The notes under the pieces were generated by a model, which saw only the letters and a program-made list of their open reading frames with translations, had not been told where the DNA came from and did no database searches. Source: Micromonospora maritima (lineage in GTDB: Bacteria > Actinomycetota > Actinomycetes > Mycobacteriales > Micromonosporaceae). Taken from it: a stretch of DNA of 44,171 bases. Shown in pieces: positions 1 to 7,201 of this stretch. Position 1 is the stretch's first letter. Every line of letters starts with the position of its first letter. The position numbers were made by a program, and so were the translations under genes. The DNA lies in the NCBI RefSeq assembly GCF_902825405.1, contig NZ_CADEAU010000006.1, positions 1 through 44,171 of the forward strand, given 5' to 3'.

Positions 1-151
1 CCCGCCGACGGCCTCCGCCGAACCGACCCCGAGCCCGAGCCCGACCGGCGAGCCGTCGCCGACCGGCAGCCCGGGCCCGCCCGGCGAGCCGAGCCCGAGC
101 GCGAGCGCGACGTCGGTGGAGAGTCCGCCGACGGCGACTCCCCCGGCCTGA
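1..151 (+). CDS. C-terminal tail of a Pro/Ser/Thr-rich protein (5' part outside window)
   Basis: The frame that starts at base 2 stays open from the left edge and ends in TGA at 149-151. The visible 49 residues are almost only Pro, Ser, Thr, Gly, Glu and Ala, with repeated PSPSP and GEPSP units. Such tails are typical of extracellular linkers or of disordered ends of actinobacterial membrane or secreted proteins. No domain is visible, so no function can be given. It converges on the NYN gene that ends at 213; a short 6-bp stem (188-203) lies between them. An open non-coding frame in GC-rich DNA is an alternative, but the strict proline periodicity favours coding. Confidence 0.5.
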   Translation, partial: PPTASAEPTPSPSPTGEPSPTGSPGPPGEPSPSASATSVESPPTATPPA

Positions 152-212
152 TCGGCTCCACGACGTCGAGGTGGTGGCGTCACGCGACCGCCGACGCCGG
201 CGGGAGCGGTGG

Positions 213-1301
213 TCAGGGCGCTTGCGGGGTGAGCAGGTAGTCGCCGTCGTCGGGGCTCCACCGCAGCTCCACCGCACCGCCGGTCGCGGCGGCCTTGCAG
301 AACTGCAGGAAACTGCGGTAGCCGAGCTTCTTCTCGCTGAAGTCCGGTCGGGCGCGCCGGAGCTGGTCCTTCAGGCCGGACAGGGCCACCGCGCCACCCT
401 CACCGGCGAGGTCGACCACCACGGACCGGAGCAGCGCGAACGCGACCTCCCGGTCGCCCCGCTCCGGCAGCGAGACCTCCGGGTCGCCCTTGGCCGGCCC
501 GGGGGCCAGCTCCACCACGTTGTGCCCGGCCAGGTGCCGCAACAGTTCGCCGAAGGTGCGGAAGCCGTAGTCGGACTCACTGAACGTGGGGTCCTTGCGC
601 AGCAGGGCCCGCTTGAGACCGGACGCGGTCACCTCGCCGCCGGCGCTGCCCTGCATGCCGGCCACGGTCTGCACGAGCTGGACGGCGAGCGTGTCGACGT
701 CGCGGGGTGCCTCCTCGGCGGGCGCGGCGTCCAGGGCCGGCTCGGGAACCGGTCCGGCGGGCGAGGTGGGCGCCGCCGGCTCGGGACGGGCCGGCCGGGT
801 CCGCCGGCCGGCGGAGGGTGGCACGTCGACCCCCTCCAGCCGGTCGTAGTAGAGGAACTCGTCGCAGGCCGGCGGCAGCAGCGCGGAAGTCGACTTCTCG
901 ACCCCGACCCCGATCACCCGCTTGTTGAGTTCGCGCAGCTTGTGCACCAGCGGAGTGAAGTCGCTGTCCCCGGTGCAGATCACGAACGTGGAGATGTAGC
1001 CGCGCTCGAAGGCCAGCTCGACCGCGTCCACGGCCATCTTGATGTCGGCCGCGTTCTTCCGGGAGGCGCCCATCCGCTGCGGGATCTCGATCAGCTCGAC
1101 GTGCGACCGGGTGAGCATCCGCCGGTCCTCGTCGAAGTACGACCAGTCCGCGTACGCCCGGCGCACCACCACCCGGCCGCGTTCGGCAAGCGCGTCGGCG
1201 ATGGGACGGAAGTCGAACGGCCTGCCGCCGTGATGGTCGCGTACGCCCAGCGCCAGATTCTCGTAGTCGAGGAACAGCGCGATCCGGTCTTCGTGATCCA
1301 C
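213..1301 (-). CDS. NYN-domain putative RNase with two C-terminal LOTUS (OST-HTH) domains
   Basis: A protein of 362 residues with a GTG start. Residues 6-155 form a NYN (PIN-like) nuclease fold: LDYEN (11-15), a conserved Asp in the ADIKMAVD stretch (about 86 and 92) and TGDSDF (110-115) supply the acidic residues that bind metal in this family. A Pro/Ala-rich linker (160-200) leads to two similar winged-helix segments, about 203-265 and 285-357. Each has the G-LK..L...P.FSE...G(F/Y)R(T/S)F pattern of OST-HTH/LOTUS domains, which are RNA-binding modules. The likely role is cytoplasmic RNA processing or decay; the target is unknown. TAGGCT lies 7 nt before the start and no Shine-Dalgarno is seen, so the transcript may be leaderless. 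Confidence 0.88.
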   Translation of the reverse strand: MDHEDRIALFLDYENLALGVRDHHGGRPFDFRPIADALAERGRVVVRRAYADWSYFDEDRRMLTRSHVELIEIPQRMGASRKNAADIKMAVDAVELAFERGYISTFVICTGDSDFTPLVHKLRELNKRVIGVGVEKSTSALLPPACDEFLYYDRLEGVDVPPSAGRRTRPARPEPAAPTSPAGPVPEPALDAAPAEEAPRDVDTLAVQLVQTVAGMQGSAGGEVTASGLKRALLRKDPTFSESDYGFRTFGELLRHLAGHNVVELAPGPAKGDPEVSLPERGDREVAFALLRSVVVDLAGEGGAVALSGLKDQLRRARPDFSEKKLGYRSFLQFCKAAATGGAVELRWSPDDGDYLLTPQAP

Positions 1302-1337
1302 GCCGGTCAGCCTAGCCCGGTCGGGTCGCGGCGCCGG

Positions 1338-1565
1338 TCAGCGCCGCCGTTCGTCGCGGTAGACGGTCTCCCGGCGGGCCACCCGCTGGATGGCGTAGCT
1401 CGCGACCAGGAGCAGGAGCGCGAGCACCAGCTCGACACCGGCGACCGTGCCGGTGGCGACGGTGAGGCCGAGCAGCAGCAGGATCAGCCCGACCACGGCC
1501 AGCAGGCCGGCGAGCAGCAGCCGGTTGCGCCGCCGCGCCGACCGATCGCCGCCGTCCGCGTCCAC
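1338..1565 (-). CDS. Small two-helix membrane protein, unknown function
   Basis: 75 residues from a GTG start, preceded by a purine-rich GGGGGAGAGG about 10 nt upstream. After a charged Arg-rich N-terminus there are two hydrophobic segments, about residues 16-36 and 40-60, then a basic tail ending in RDERRR. This suggests a hairpin in the cytoplasmic membrane with both ends inside. It lies 36 bp upstream of the NYN gene on the same strand and may be co-transcribed with it. No family was recognised. Confidence 0.6.
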   Translation of the reverse strand: MDADGGDRSARRRNRLLLAGLLAVVGLILLLLGLTVATGTVAGVELVLALLLLVASYAIQRVARRETVYRDERRR

Positions 1566-1650
1566 CGTGCCCGCCTCTCCCCCGGCTTTCCGCTCCCCGT
1601 CGAGCCTAGGCGCTGCCGGGTCCGCCGGTGGCGGATCCCGGGTCAGACGC

Positions 1651-1686
1651 CTCGGGGGCCGGACGCCGAGGCGTCCGGCCCCCGAG
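1651..1686 (-). terminator. Strong stem-loop terminator after the MFS gene
   Basis: A perfect 16-bp inverted repeat (arms 1651-1666 and 1671-1686) with a 4-base CGAG loop. It starts 17 bp beyond the stop codon of the leftward MFS exporter. There is no clear T-tract, which is usual for actinobacterial hairpin terminators. It separates the exporter from the small membrane gene. Confidence 0.75.
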
Positions 1687-1703
1687 GGACGGGTGGGTGC
1701 GGG

Positions 1704-3293
1704 TCAGTGGACCGGCACCGGGGTGCGCGGCTGCTCCTCGCCCGCCTCGCCGTCGAGCAGGTGCGACGGCTCCCGCCTGCGCGGCAGGAACGCGGCCGGG
1801 ACGAAGGTCAGCAGCACCAGGGCGAAGGCGACCCAGAACGTGGTCGCGAACGAGTTGGCCGCGAAGTCGAGGCCGCGCTCGATCAGCGACGGCGGCACCG
1901 GGAGCTGCTGGGCCAGCTCGGGCTGCTGCTGCACCCCGATGGCGAGCTGGGCCTCGGTGACCGGGGCGCCGGTGCCCGGGTCGGTCACGCCGGGGATGAC
2001 CCGCGAGCCGTTCAGCTCGCTGGTGAGGATCACCGACATCACCGCCGCGCCCACCGATCCGCCGATCTGCTGGAGGATGTTCACAAGCGTCGAGCCGCGT
2101 GCCACCTCGGCGGCGCTCAGGGTCTTCAGCGCCGACGTCATGATCGGCATCATGGTGCCGCCCATGCCCAGGCCCATCACGAACAGCGAGCCGCAGAGCA
2201 GCAGGTAGGACGTGTCGGTGCCGAGCTGGGTGAAGGTGAAGAACCCGGCCGCGATGAGCACCAACGCGAACGGCACCGTCCGGCCGACCGGGACCCGGTC
2301 GGCGAGCATGCCGGCGATCGGCATGGTCAGCATCGCGCCGATGCCCTGCGGCGCCATCAGCAGGCCGGCGGTCAGCGTCGACTCACCGCGGATCTGCAGG
2401 AAGTAGCTCGGGAAGAGCAGGCCCGCGCCCATGAACGCGATGATGAAGACGAACAGCGTCACCGCCGCGAGGGTGAGGTTGCGGTTGCGGAACAGCCGCA
2501 GGTCGAGCAGCGGGTGCCGCGGGCGGAACGAGTAGAGCACGAACGAGACCACGAGCACGGCGCCGACCAGCATGGGCAGCCAGACCTCGGTGTCGGTGAC
2601 CGTGCCGGCCTCGGGCAGCGAGGAGACGCCGTAGAGGAACAGCGCCAGACCCGGCGAGAGCATCAGCATGCCGAGGAAGTCGAAGGACTCCGACGGCTCG
2701 GGGGCGTCCTTCGGCAGGGCCAGCTGGGCGTAGATCAGGGCGACGACGCCGATCGGCAGGTTGATCAGGAAGATCCAGTGCCAGCTCGCGGTGTCGATCA
2801 GCCAGCCGCCGAGGATCGGGCCGCCGATCGGGCCGAGCAGCATCGGGATGCCCAGCACGGCCATCAGCCGGCCGATGCGGTGCGGGCCGGCGGCCCGCGT
2901 CATGATCGTCATGCCGAGCGGCATGAGCATGCCGCCGCCGAGGCCCTGGACCACGCGCCAGGCGATCAGCTCGCCGATCGAGTCGGCCGTGGCACAGAGC
3001 CCGGAGCCGATGGTGAACAGCGCCAACGCCACCATGTAGAGGCGTTTGGTGCCGAAGCGGTCGGCCGCCCAGCCGCTGAGCGGGATCACCGTGGCCAGCG
3101 CCAGCGTGTAGCCGGTCATGGTCCACGCCACCCGCGCGTACGAGGCGTCGAACTCGCTCTGGAACGTCGGGATGGCCACGCTGACGACCGTCACGTCGAG
3201 GATCGACATGATCGCGCCGAGCACGACGACGCCGGCCACCTTGAGCACCGCGGCGTCGAGTTTGTTCGATGTCGCGACGGGTTGCTGGGTCAC
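1704..3293 (-). CDS. DHA2-family (EmrB/QacA) MFS multidrug exporter
   Basis: 529 residues, about 14 hydrophobic segments, the size and topology of the drug:H+ antiporter family 2. Visible signatures are the loop 2-3 motif A (GWAADRFGTKR, near residue 75) and the antiporter motif C with repeated GP and GG (GPIGGPILGG, near 155). A long polar loop (about 440-475) precedes the last helix. Start GTG at 3291-3293 has AGGAG at 7 nt. The likely role is proton-driven efflux of hydrophobic compounds across the cytoplasmic membrane; the substrate cannot be told. No dedicated regulator is adjacent, which is unusual for this class. Confidence 0.9.
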   Translation of the reverse strand: MTQQPVATSNKLDAAVLKVAGVVVLGAIMSILDVTVVSVAIPTFQSEFDASYARVAWTMTGYTLALATVIPLSGWAADRFGTKRLYMVALALFTIGSGLCATADSIGELIAWRVVQGLGGGMLMPLGMTIMTRAAGPHRIGRLMAVLGIPMLLGPIGGPILGGWLIDTASWHWIFLINLPIGVVALIYAQLALPKDAPEPSESFDFLGMLMLSPGLALFLYGVSSLPEAGTVTDTEVWLPMLVGAVLVVSFVLYSFRPRHPLLDLRLFRNRNLTLAAVTLFVFIIAFMGAGLLFPSYFLQIRGESTLTAGLLMAPQGIGAMLTMPIAGMLADRVPVGRTVPFALVLIAAGFFTFTQLGTDTSYLLLCGSLFVMGLGMGGTMMPIMTSALKTLSAAEVARGSTLVNILQQIGGSVGAAVMSVILTSELNGSRVIPGVTDPGTGAPVTEAQLAIGVQQQPELAQQLPVPPSLIERGLDFAANSFATTFWVAFALVLLTFVPAAFLPRRREPSHLLDGEAGEEQPRTPVPVH

Positions 3294-3676
3294 AGACAGT
3301 CTCCTGGTTCCGGTCCGGTCCGAGGGGTGGCGGCGCCGCGCGCGGGGCGTGCGGCGGAAAGGTCCGGCGAAAGCCTAGTCACGGCCTGCGACATCGCGCG
3401 GCCGGTTTTGCCCAGAGGCGAACGCCCCCGCACCCCGCCCCCGCCCGCCGCGCCCGGCGCCGGCCCCCACCGAGCCGCCTCCTCGAGAAGAAGACCCCGA
3501 TCCGCCCGGTTTCGCCACTCCCCCCAACCGCCCCGCACCGCACCCCCGCCCACCACCCCCGTGACGAACGTCATGCCCCCGCCCGCCCCCGGCCCGACCC
3601 CGCCCGCCTCGTCGATCTCGGTGACGAAGGGCGCATCACCGACATCCGAGGCGCCACAAGGCCGAGATCGACGAGT
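3294..3676. other. Intergenic region, no convincing gene, C-rich plus strand with palindromes
   Basis: About 380 bases upstream of the leftward exporter. The plus strand has long C-rich tracts and the open frames show no codon character. It holds the 12-bp palindrome TGACGAACGTCA (3562-3573) and the nested inverted repeats listed separately (3608-3675). The exporter promoter must lie here, but I cannot place its hexamers with confidence. Confidence 0.5.
3608..3675. repeat. Nested inverted repeats after the small CxxC gene
   Basis: The outer arms CTCGTCGATCTCGG (3608-3621) and CCGAGATCGACGAG (3662-3675) are a perfect 14-bp inverted repeat. They enclose a second one, TCGGTGA with TCACCGA, separated by 11 bases. 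The outer right arm ends one base from the TGA (3677-3679) of the leftward small gene. It could be a bulky terminator, a regulatory RNA structure or a site for a dimeric protein; the sequence does not decide between these. Confidence 0.5.
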
Positions 3677-3862
3677 TCAGCGCCGGGGCGCGGCGCGCAG
3701 GGTCGCCATGAGTGCCACCTCGGCGGTGCGGGAGCGGTCGATGCGGGCGGCGAGGTCGCGTACCCGATCGCTGGTGCCGGCGGTGACCTCGGCCAGCGGT
3801 TCGGCGCAGACCGGGCAGCGCAGCCGGGCCAGCACCGACGGGAGCAGAGCGGGATCGGCCAC
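3677..3862 (-). CDS. Small CxxC protein, possible truncated zinc-ribbon protein
   Basis: 61 residues from a GTG at 3860-3862, with AGGA about 12 nt upstream. The N-terminal half has LRCPVCAEPL, a single CPxC knuckle. The rest is a charged alpha-helical stretch (RVRDLAARIDRSRTAEVALMATL) ending in Arg-rich sequence. The first 25 residues resemble the N-terminal Zn-knuckle of RlmA-type rRNA methyltransferases, but the catalytic part is absent, so it may be a remnant or an independent small protein. It is divergent from the PPOX-fold gene at 3911. Confidence 0.45.
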   Translation of the reverse strand: MADPALLPSVLARLRCPVCAEPLAEVTAGTSDRVRDLAARIDRSRTAEVALMATLRAAPRR

Positions 3863-3898
3863 GCCGAAGATCCTATTCCGGTGCCCGGGCGGCGGATC

Positions 3899-3910
3899 TA
3901 GATTGGGGCC
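3899..3910 (+). promoter_or_regulatory. Candidate -10 element of a leaderless transcript
   Basis: TAGATT (3899-3904) is followed by exactly six bases and then the ATG of the PPOX-fold gene. No Shine-Dalgarno fits. The spacing puts the transcription start at or next to the start codon, which is the layout of leaderless actinobacterial mRNAs. Confidence 0.5.
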
Positions 3911-4330
3911 ATGGCGACCAGCGAGCGGCTGTGGGAACTGTTCGGCGAGCACGGACGGGGTGTCCTGGCCACCCTGCGGCGGGACGGCCGGCCCCAGCTG
4001 TCCAACCTCGACTACCTGGCCGAGCCGGGCCTGATCCGCTGCTCCACCACGGCCGACCGGGCGAAGGTGCGCAACCTGCGGCGGGACCCCCGGGCCAGCT
4101 TCCACGTGACCACCGCCGACGGCGGGGCGTACGCGGTGGCCGAGGGCACGGTGACGCTCACCCCGCCGGCCGCCGCGACCGACGACGCGACGGTCGACGA
4201 GTTGGTCGAGGTCTACCGGCGGATCCGCGGCGAGCACCCGGACTGGGCGGACTACCGGTCCGCCATGGTGGCCGACGGCCGCCTGGTGCTGCGCCTGGCC
4301 GTCGAGCGGATCTACGGCTGGCGTCCCTGA
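3911..4330 (+). CDS. PPOX-class F420-dependent oxidoreductase-like protein
   Basis: 139 residues with the split-barrel flavin/F420 fold of the pyridoxamine-5'-phosphate-oxidase superfamily. The N-terminal strand pair GVLATLRRDGRPQLSNLDY is typical, followed by (T)TADRAKVRNLRRDPRASFHV and a C-terminal RLVLRLAVERIYGW. The short length and the K-x-R-N-L-R-R-D-P signature fit the F420-binding group widespread in actinobacteria (TIGR03618-like) better than true PdxH. The likely role is reduction of an unknown small molecule in the cytoplasm. It is followed by a hairpin and then by adenosine deaminase on the same strand. Confidence 0.85.
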   Translation: MATSERLWELFGEHGRGVLATLRRDGRPQLSNLDYLAEPGLIRCSTTADRAKVRNLRRDPRASFHVTTADGGAYAVAEGTVTLTPPAAATDDATVDELVEVYRRIRGEHPDWADYRSAMVADGRLVLRLAVERIYGWRP

Positions 4331-4332
4331 CG

Positions 4333-4352
4333 CCGGTCCGGTGCCGGACCGG
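4333..4352 (+). terminator. Hairpin between the PPOX gene and adenosine deaminase
   Basis: CCGGTCCGG and CCGGACCGG, separated by two bases, begin 3 bp after the PPOX stop. The strict loop is too small, so the real stem is probably seven pairs around a six-base loop. It may end the upstream transcript; the next gene has its own -10 element right behind it. Confidence 0.5.
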
Positions 4353-4365
4353 TACCGCCGGTGAC

Positions 4366-4377
4366 TAGGGTCTGAGC
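4366..4377 (+). promoter_or_regulatory. Candidate -10 element for leaderless add transcript
   Basis: TAGGGT (4366-4371) lies six bases before the ATG at 4378, and no Shine-Dalgarno is present. This has the same TANNNT-N6-start layout as the gene at 3911. The -35 region is poor. Confidence 0.45.
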
Positions 4378-5454
4378 ATGGTCGCAATCTCGTACGAGGA
4401 CATCGTCAAGGTCCCCAAGGCGCTGCTGCACGATCACCTCGACGGCGGCCTGCGGCCCGCGACGATCGTCGAGCTGGCCGCCGAGGCCGGCCACGAACTG
4501 CCCACCACCGAGCCGGAGGCGCTGGGCCGGTGGTTCTCCGAGGCGGCGAACTCCGGCTCGCTGGAGCGCTACCTGGAGACGTTCGCGCACACCGTCGCGG
4601 TCATGCAGACCGCGCCCGCGCTGCGTCGGGTCGCCCGGGAGTGCGCGCTGGACCTGGCCGCCGACGGTGTCGTCTACGCCGAGGTCCGGTTCGCGCCCGA
4701 GCAGCACCTGGAGCAGAACCTGACCCTCGACGAGGTGGTCGACGCGGTGGTCACCGGGTTCCGGGAGGGCAGCGCGCTGGCCGCCGAGGCGGGCACGCCG
4801 ATCCGGATCGGCACCCTGCTCACCGCGATGCGGCACGCGGCCCGCTCGCAGGAGATCGCCGAGCTGGCGGTGCGGCACCGCGACACCGGCGTGGTCGGGT
4901 TCGACATCGCCGGTGCCGAGGCGGGCTTCCCGCCCACCCGGCACCTGGACGCGTTCGAGTACCTCCAGCGGGAGAACTTCCACTTCACCATCCACGCCGG
5001 CGAGGCGTTCGGGCTGCCGTCGATCTGGCAGGCGATCCAGTGGTGCGGGGCGGACCGGCTGGGTCACGGCGTGCGCATCGTGGACGACATCACCCCGGGC
5101 AACCCGCCGGCGCTGGGCCGGCTGGCGGCGTACGTGCGGGACAAGCGCATCCCGCTGGAGCTGTGCCCGTCGTCGAACGTGCAGACCGGGGCGGCGGCGT
5201 CGATCGCCGACCACCCGATCGGGCTGCTGCGTGACCTGCGCTTCCGGGTGACGGTGAACACCGACAACCGGCTGATGAGCGGCACCTCGATGTCGCGGGA
5301 GATGGCGCTGCTGGTGGAGGCCTTCGGCTACGGCTGGAAGGAACTCCAGTGGTTCACCATCAACGCGATGAAGAGCGCGTTCATCCCGTTCGACGAGCGC
5401 CTGCGGATCATCGACGAGGTGATCAAGCCGGCGTACGCCAAGCTGATCGGTTGA
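4378..5454 (+). CDS. add: Adenosine deaminase
   Basis: 358 residues, full length for the family. It converts adenosine (and deoxyadenosine) to inosine and ammonia in purine salvage, in the cytoplasm. Metal ligands are visible as HDHLDGG (His18, His20), the family HAGE motif near residue 205 (substrate and catalytic Glu), LGHG near 228 and NTDNR near 294 (metal and catalytic Asp). The C-terminus [11 protein letters not shown] is intact. Its stop abuts the stop of the convergent sensor kinase with no spacer, so no terminator separates the two. Confidence 0.93.
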   Translation: MVAISYEDIVKVPKALLHDHLDGGLRPATIVELAAEAGHELPTTEPEALGRWFSEAANSGSLERYLETFAHTVAVMQTAPALRRVARECALDLAADGVVYAEVRFAPEQHLEQNLTLDEVVDAVVTGFREGSALAAEAGTPIRIGTLLTAMRHAARSQEIAELAVRHRDTGVVGFDIAGAEAGFPPTRHLDAFEYLQRENFHFTIHAGEAFGLPSIWQAIQWCGADRLGHGVRIVDDITPGNPPALGRLAAYVRDKRIPLELCPSSNVQTGAAASIADHPIGLLRDLRFRVTVNTDNRLMSGTSMSREMALLVEAFGYGWKELQWFTINAMKSAFIPFDERLRIIDEVIKPAYAKLIG

Positions 5455-6453
5455 TCACCGGCGGCGCGGGTGGCCGGCGAGCAGGGCGGCCACCCCGCGC
5501 AGCAGCCCGCCCAGCTCCACCGGGCCGACCGGGGACGGGCGGGCGTCCTGCTCGTCCAGGCGGGCCAGCAGCAGCAGGTCGTCGACCAGGCGGCCGAGCC
5601 GCTCGGTGTCGGCCAGCAGGTCGTCGGCCACCGCCGGCCAGTCGGTGCCGTCGCCGAGCCGGCGCGCCACCTCCAGCTCGGTACGCATGTTGGTCAGCGG
5701 GCTGCGCAACTCGTGCGCCGCGTCGGCCACGAACGCCCGCTGCCGGTCCCGGGACGCGGCCAACCGGTCCAGCATGTCGTTGAGCGTCACCGCGAGCCGG
5801 TGGATCTCGTCCTGCCCGGCCGGCACCGGCAACCGTTCCGCACCGGCCCGGCCGGTGATCTCGGCGGCCCCGCTGCGCAACTCCTCCACCGGGCGCAGCG
5901 TCGCGCCGACCACCCGCCACGCCACCACCGCCAACCCGGCCACCAGCAGCGGGAACCCGACGAGCAGCAGGTTGCGCACCACGTGCAGGCTGTGCCGGAC
6001 GTCGGAGAGCGACTTGGCCACCAGCACCGTGCGCGGCTCCTGCGGCGTGCCCGCCGGCACCGTCACCACCCGCACCGGCCCGGACATCCCGACCCGCCGC
6101 CCGTCCACCACCAGCCGCTGCCGCTGCCCGGGCCGCAGCTCGTCCGGGCCGAGCATCGGCACCAGGCGGTCCGCGTCGATCGACGCGGCCCGGATCCGGG
6201 ACTGCCCGTCGACCACCTGCACCCGCAGCTGCCCACCGGCCACCGGCAACGGGTCCGGCAGCGCGTCCTCGGCGGTGAGCAGGGCGACCGCGTCGGCGGT
6301 GCGCAGCGCCTCCTCGTCCACCGACCGTTGCAGCGTCCAGCCGAGCGCGCCGAGCAGCAGCGCGCCGCCGAGCGCGAACCCGAGCGCCAGCCCGAGCACG
6401 CCCAGCGCGAGCAGCCGGGCCCGCAGGCCCAGGCGTCGCAGCGGGCGGATCAC
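5455..6453 (-). CDS. Sensor histidine kinase lacking the HATPase domain
   Basis: 332 residues from a GTG that overlaps the regulator stop (GTGA). Order: transmembrane helix about 14-40, extracytoplasmic sensor about 42-158, second helix 161-183, HAMP 180-232, HisKA dimerisation domain 233-303 with the phospho-acceptor in AAHELRSPL (His247). The protein then ends at GHPRRR. The N, D/G1, F and G2 boxes of the ATP-binding domain are missing, and the adjoining DNA is the intact adenosine deaminase gene on the other strand. It cannot autophosphorylate as encoded, so it is either a decayed kinase, a deletion or assembly product, or a phosphatase/scaffold form. Confidence 0.85.
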   Translation of the reverse strand: MIRPLRRLGLRARLLALGVLGLALGFALGGALLLGALGWTLQRSVDEEALRTADAVALLTAEDALPDPLPVAGGQLRVQVVDGQSRIRAASIDADRLVPMLGPDELRPGQRQRLVVDGRRVGMSGPVRVVTVPAGTPQEPRTVLVAKSLSDVRHSLHVVRNLLLVGFPLLVAGLAVVAWRVVGATLRPVEELRSGAAEITGRAGAERLPVPAGQDEIHRLAVTLNDMLDRLAASRDRQRAFVADAAHELRSPLTNMRTELEVARRLGDGTDWPAVADDLLADTERLGRLVDDLLLLARLDEQDARPSPVGPVELGGLLRGVAALLAGHPRRR

Positions 6454-7133
6454 GTGGCCAGCCGGTAGCCGGCGCCGCGGACCGTCTCCAACCGCTCCCG
6501 GCCGATCTTGCGGCGCAGGTAGCCGACGTAGACCTCCACCGCGTTCGGCGCGGTGTCCACCGAGGCGTCCCAGACGTGGTCCAGCAGCTCGGTCTTCGAC
6601 ACCACCTCGCCGGCGCGGCGCATCAGGTACGCCAGCAGCGCGTACTCGCGGCTGGTCAGCGCCACCTCGACGTCGTCCCGGGTGACCCGCCGGCGGGCCG
6701 GGTCCAGGCGCAGGTCGCCGACGGTCAGCACGGCCGGCCGCCGGGGCGCGCCGCGGCGCAGCAGCGCCCGCAGCCGGGCCAGCAGCACCACGTACGAGAA
6801 GGGTTTGGTCAGGTAGTCGTCGGCCCCGCAGTCCAGCCCGTCGGCCTGGTCGTACTCGCCGTCCTTGGCCGAGAGCATCAGCACCGGCAGCCAGCGCTGC
6901 TCGGCGCGCAGCCGGCGCACCACCTCGTAGCCGGAGAGGCCGGGCAGCATCACGTCGAGGATCATCGCGTCGTACTCGCCGTGCCGGGCGGCGTCCAACC
7001 CGGCCGGGCCGGTGGCCGCCACGTCGACCACGAAGCCCTCCGCGGACAGGCCCCGGCGCAGCGCGGCGGCGAGCCGCGTCTCGTCCTCCACCACCAGCAA
7101 CCGCACCGGTCCAGGGTGCCACCACCGGGTCAC
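6450..7133 (-). CDS. OmpR/PhoB-type response regulator
   Basis: 227 residues. The receiver domain has the acidic pair in VVEDE, phospho-acceptor Asp60 in MILDVMLPG, and the conserved Lys in YLTKPF. The C-terminal winged helix (about 133-226) has LTSREYALLAYLMR and VEVYVGYLRRKIG and ends in RGAGYRL, typical for OmpR-type DNA binding. The GTG at 7133 has GAGGAG 11 nt upstream. Homologues usually begin at the Val10 GTG (7106), which lacks a Shine-Dalgarno. It is translationally coupled to the kinase and divergent from the LolA-like gene, a likely target. Confidence 0.92.
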   Translation of the reverse strand: MTRWWHPGPVRLLVVEDETRLAAALRRGLSAEGFVVDVAATGPAGLDAARHGEYDAMILDVMLPGLSGYEVVRRLRAEQRWLPVLMLSAKDGEYDQADGLDCGADDYLTKPFSYVVLLARLRALLRRGAPRRPAVLTVGDLRLDPARRRVTRDDVEVALTSREYALLAYLMRRAGEVVSKTELLDHVWDASVDTAPNAVEVYVGYLRRKIGRERLETVRGAGYRLAT

Positions 7134-7201
7134 CCGTAGGGGATCTCCTCAGCGTCGTCACAGCGACGATCGCGCAGCATGGAGCGCAGGAGGTGCACAC
7201 T

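Noticed and set aside
171..4034. A 1287-codon open frame on the plus strand
   Set aside because: It is the reverse shadow of the NYN and MFS genes. The product is Arg/His/Gln-rich low-complexity sequence without domains, as expected opposite GC-rich coding DNA.
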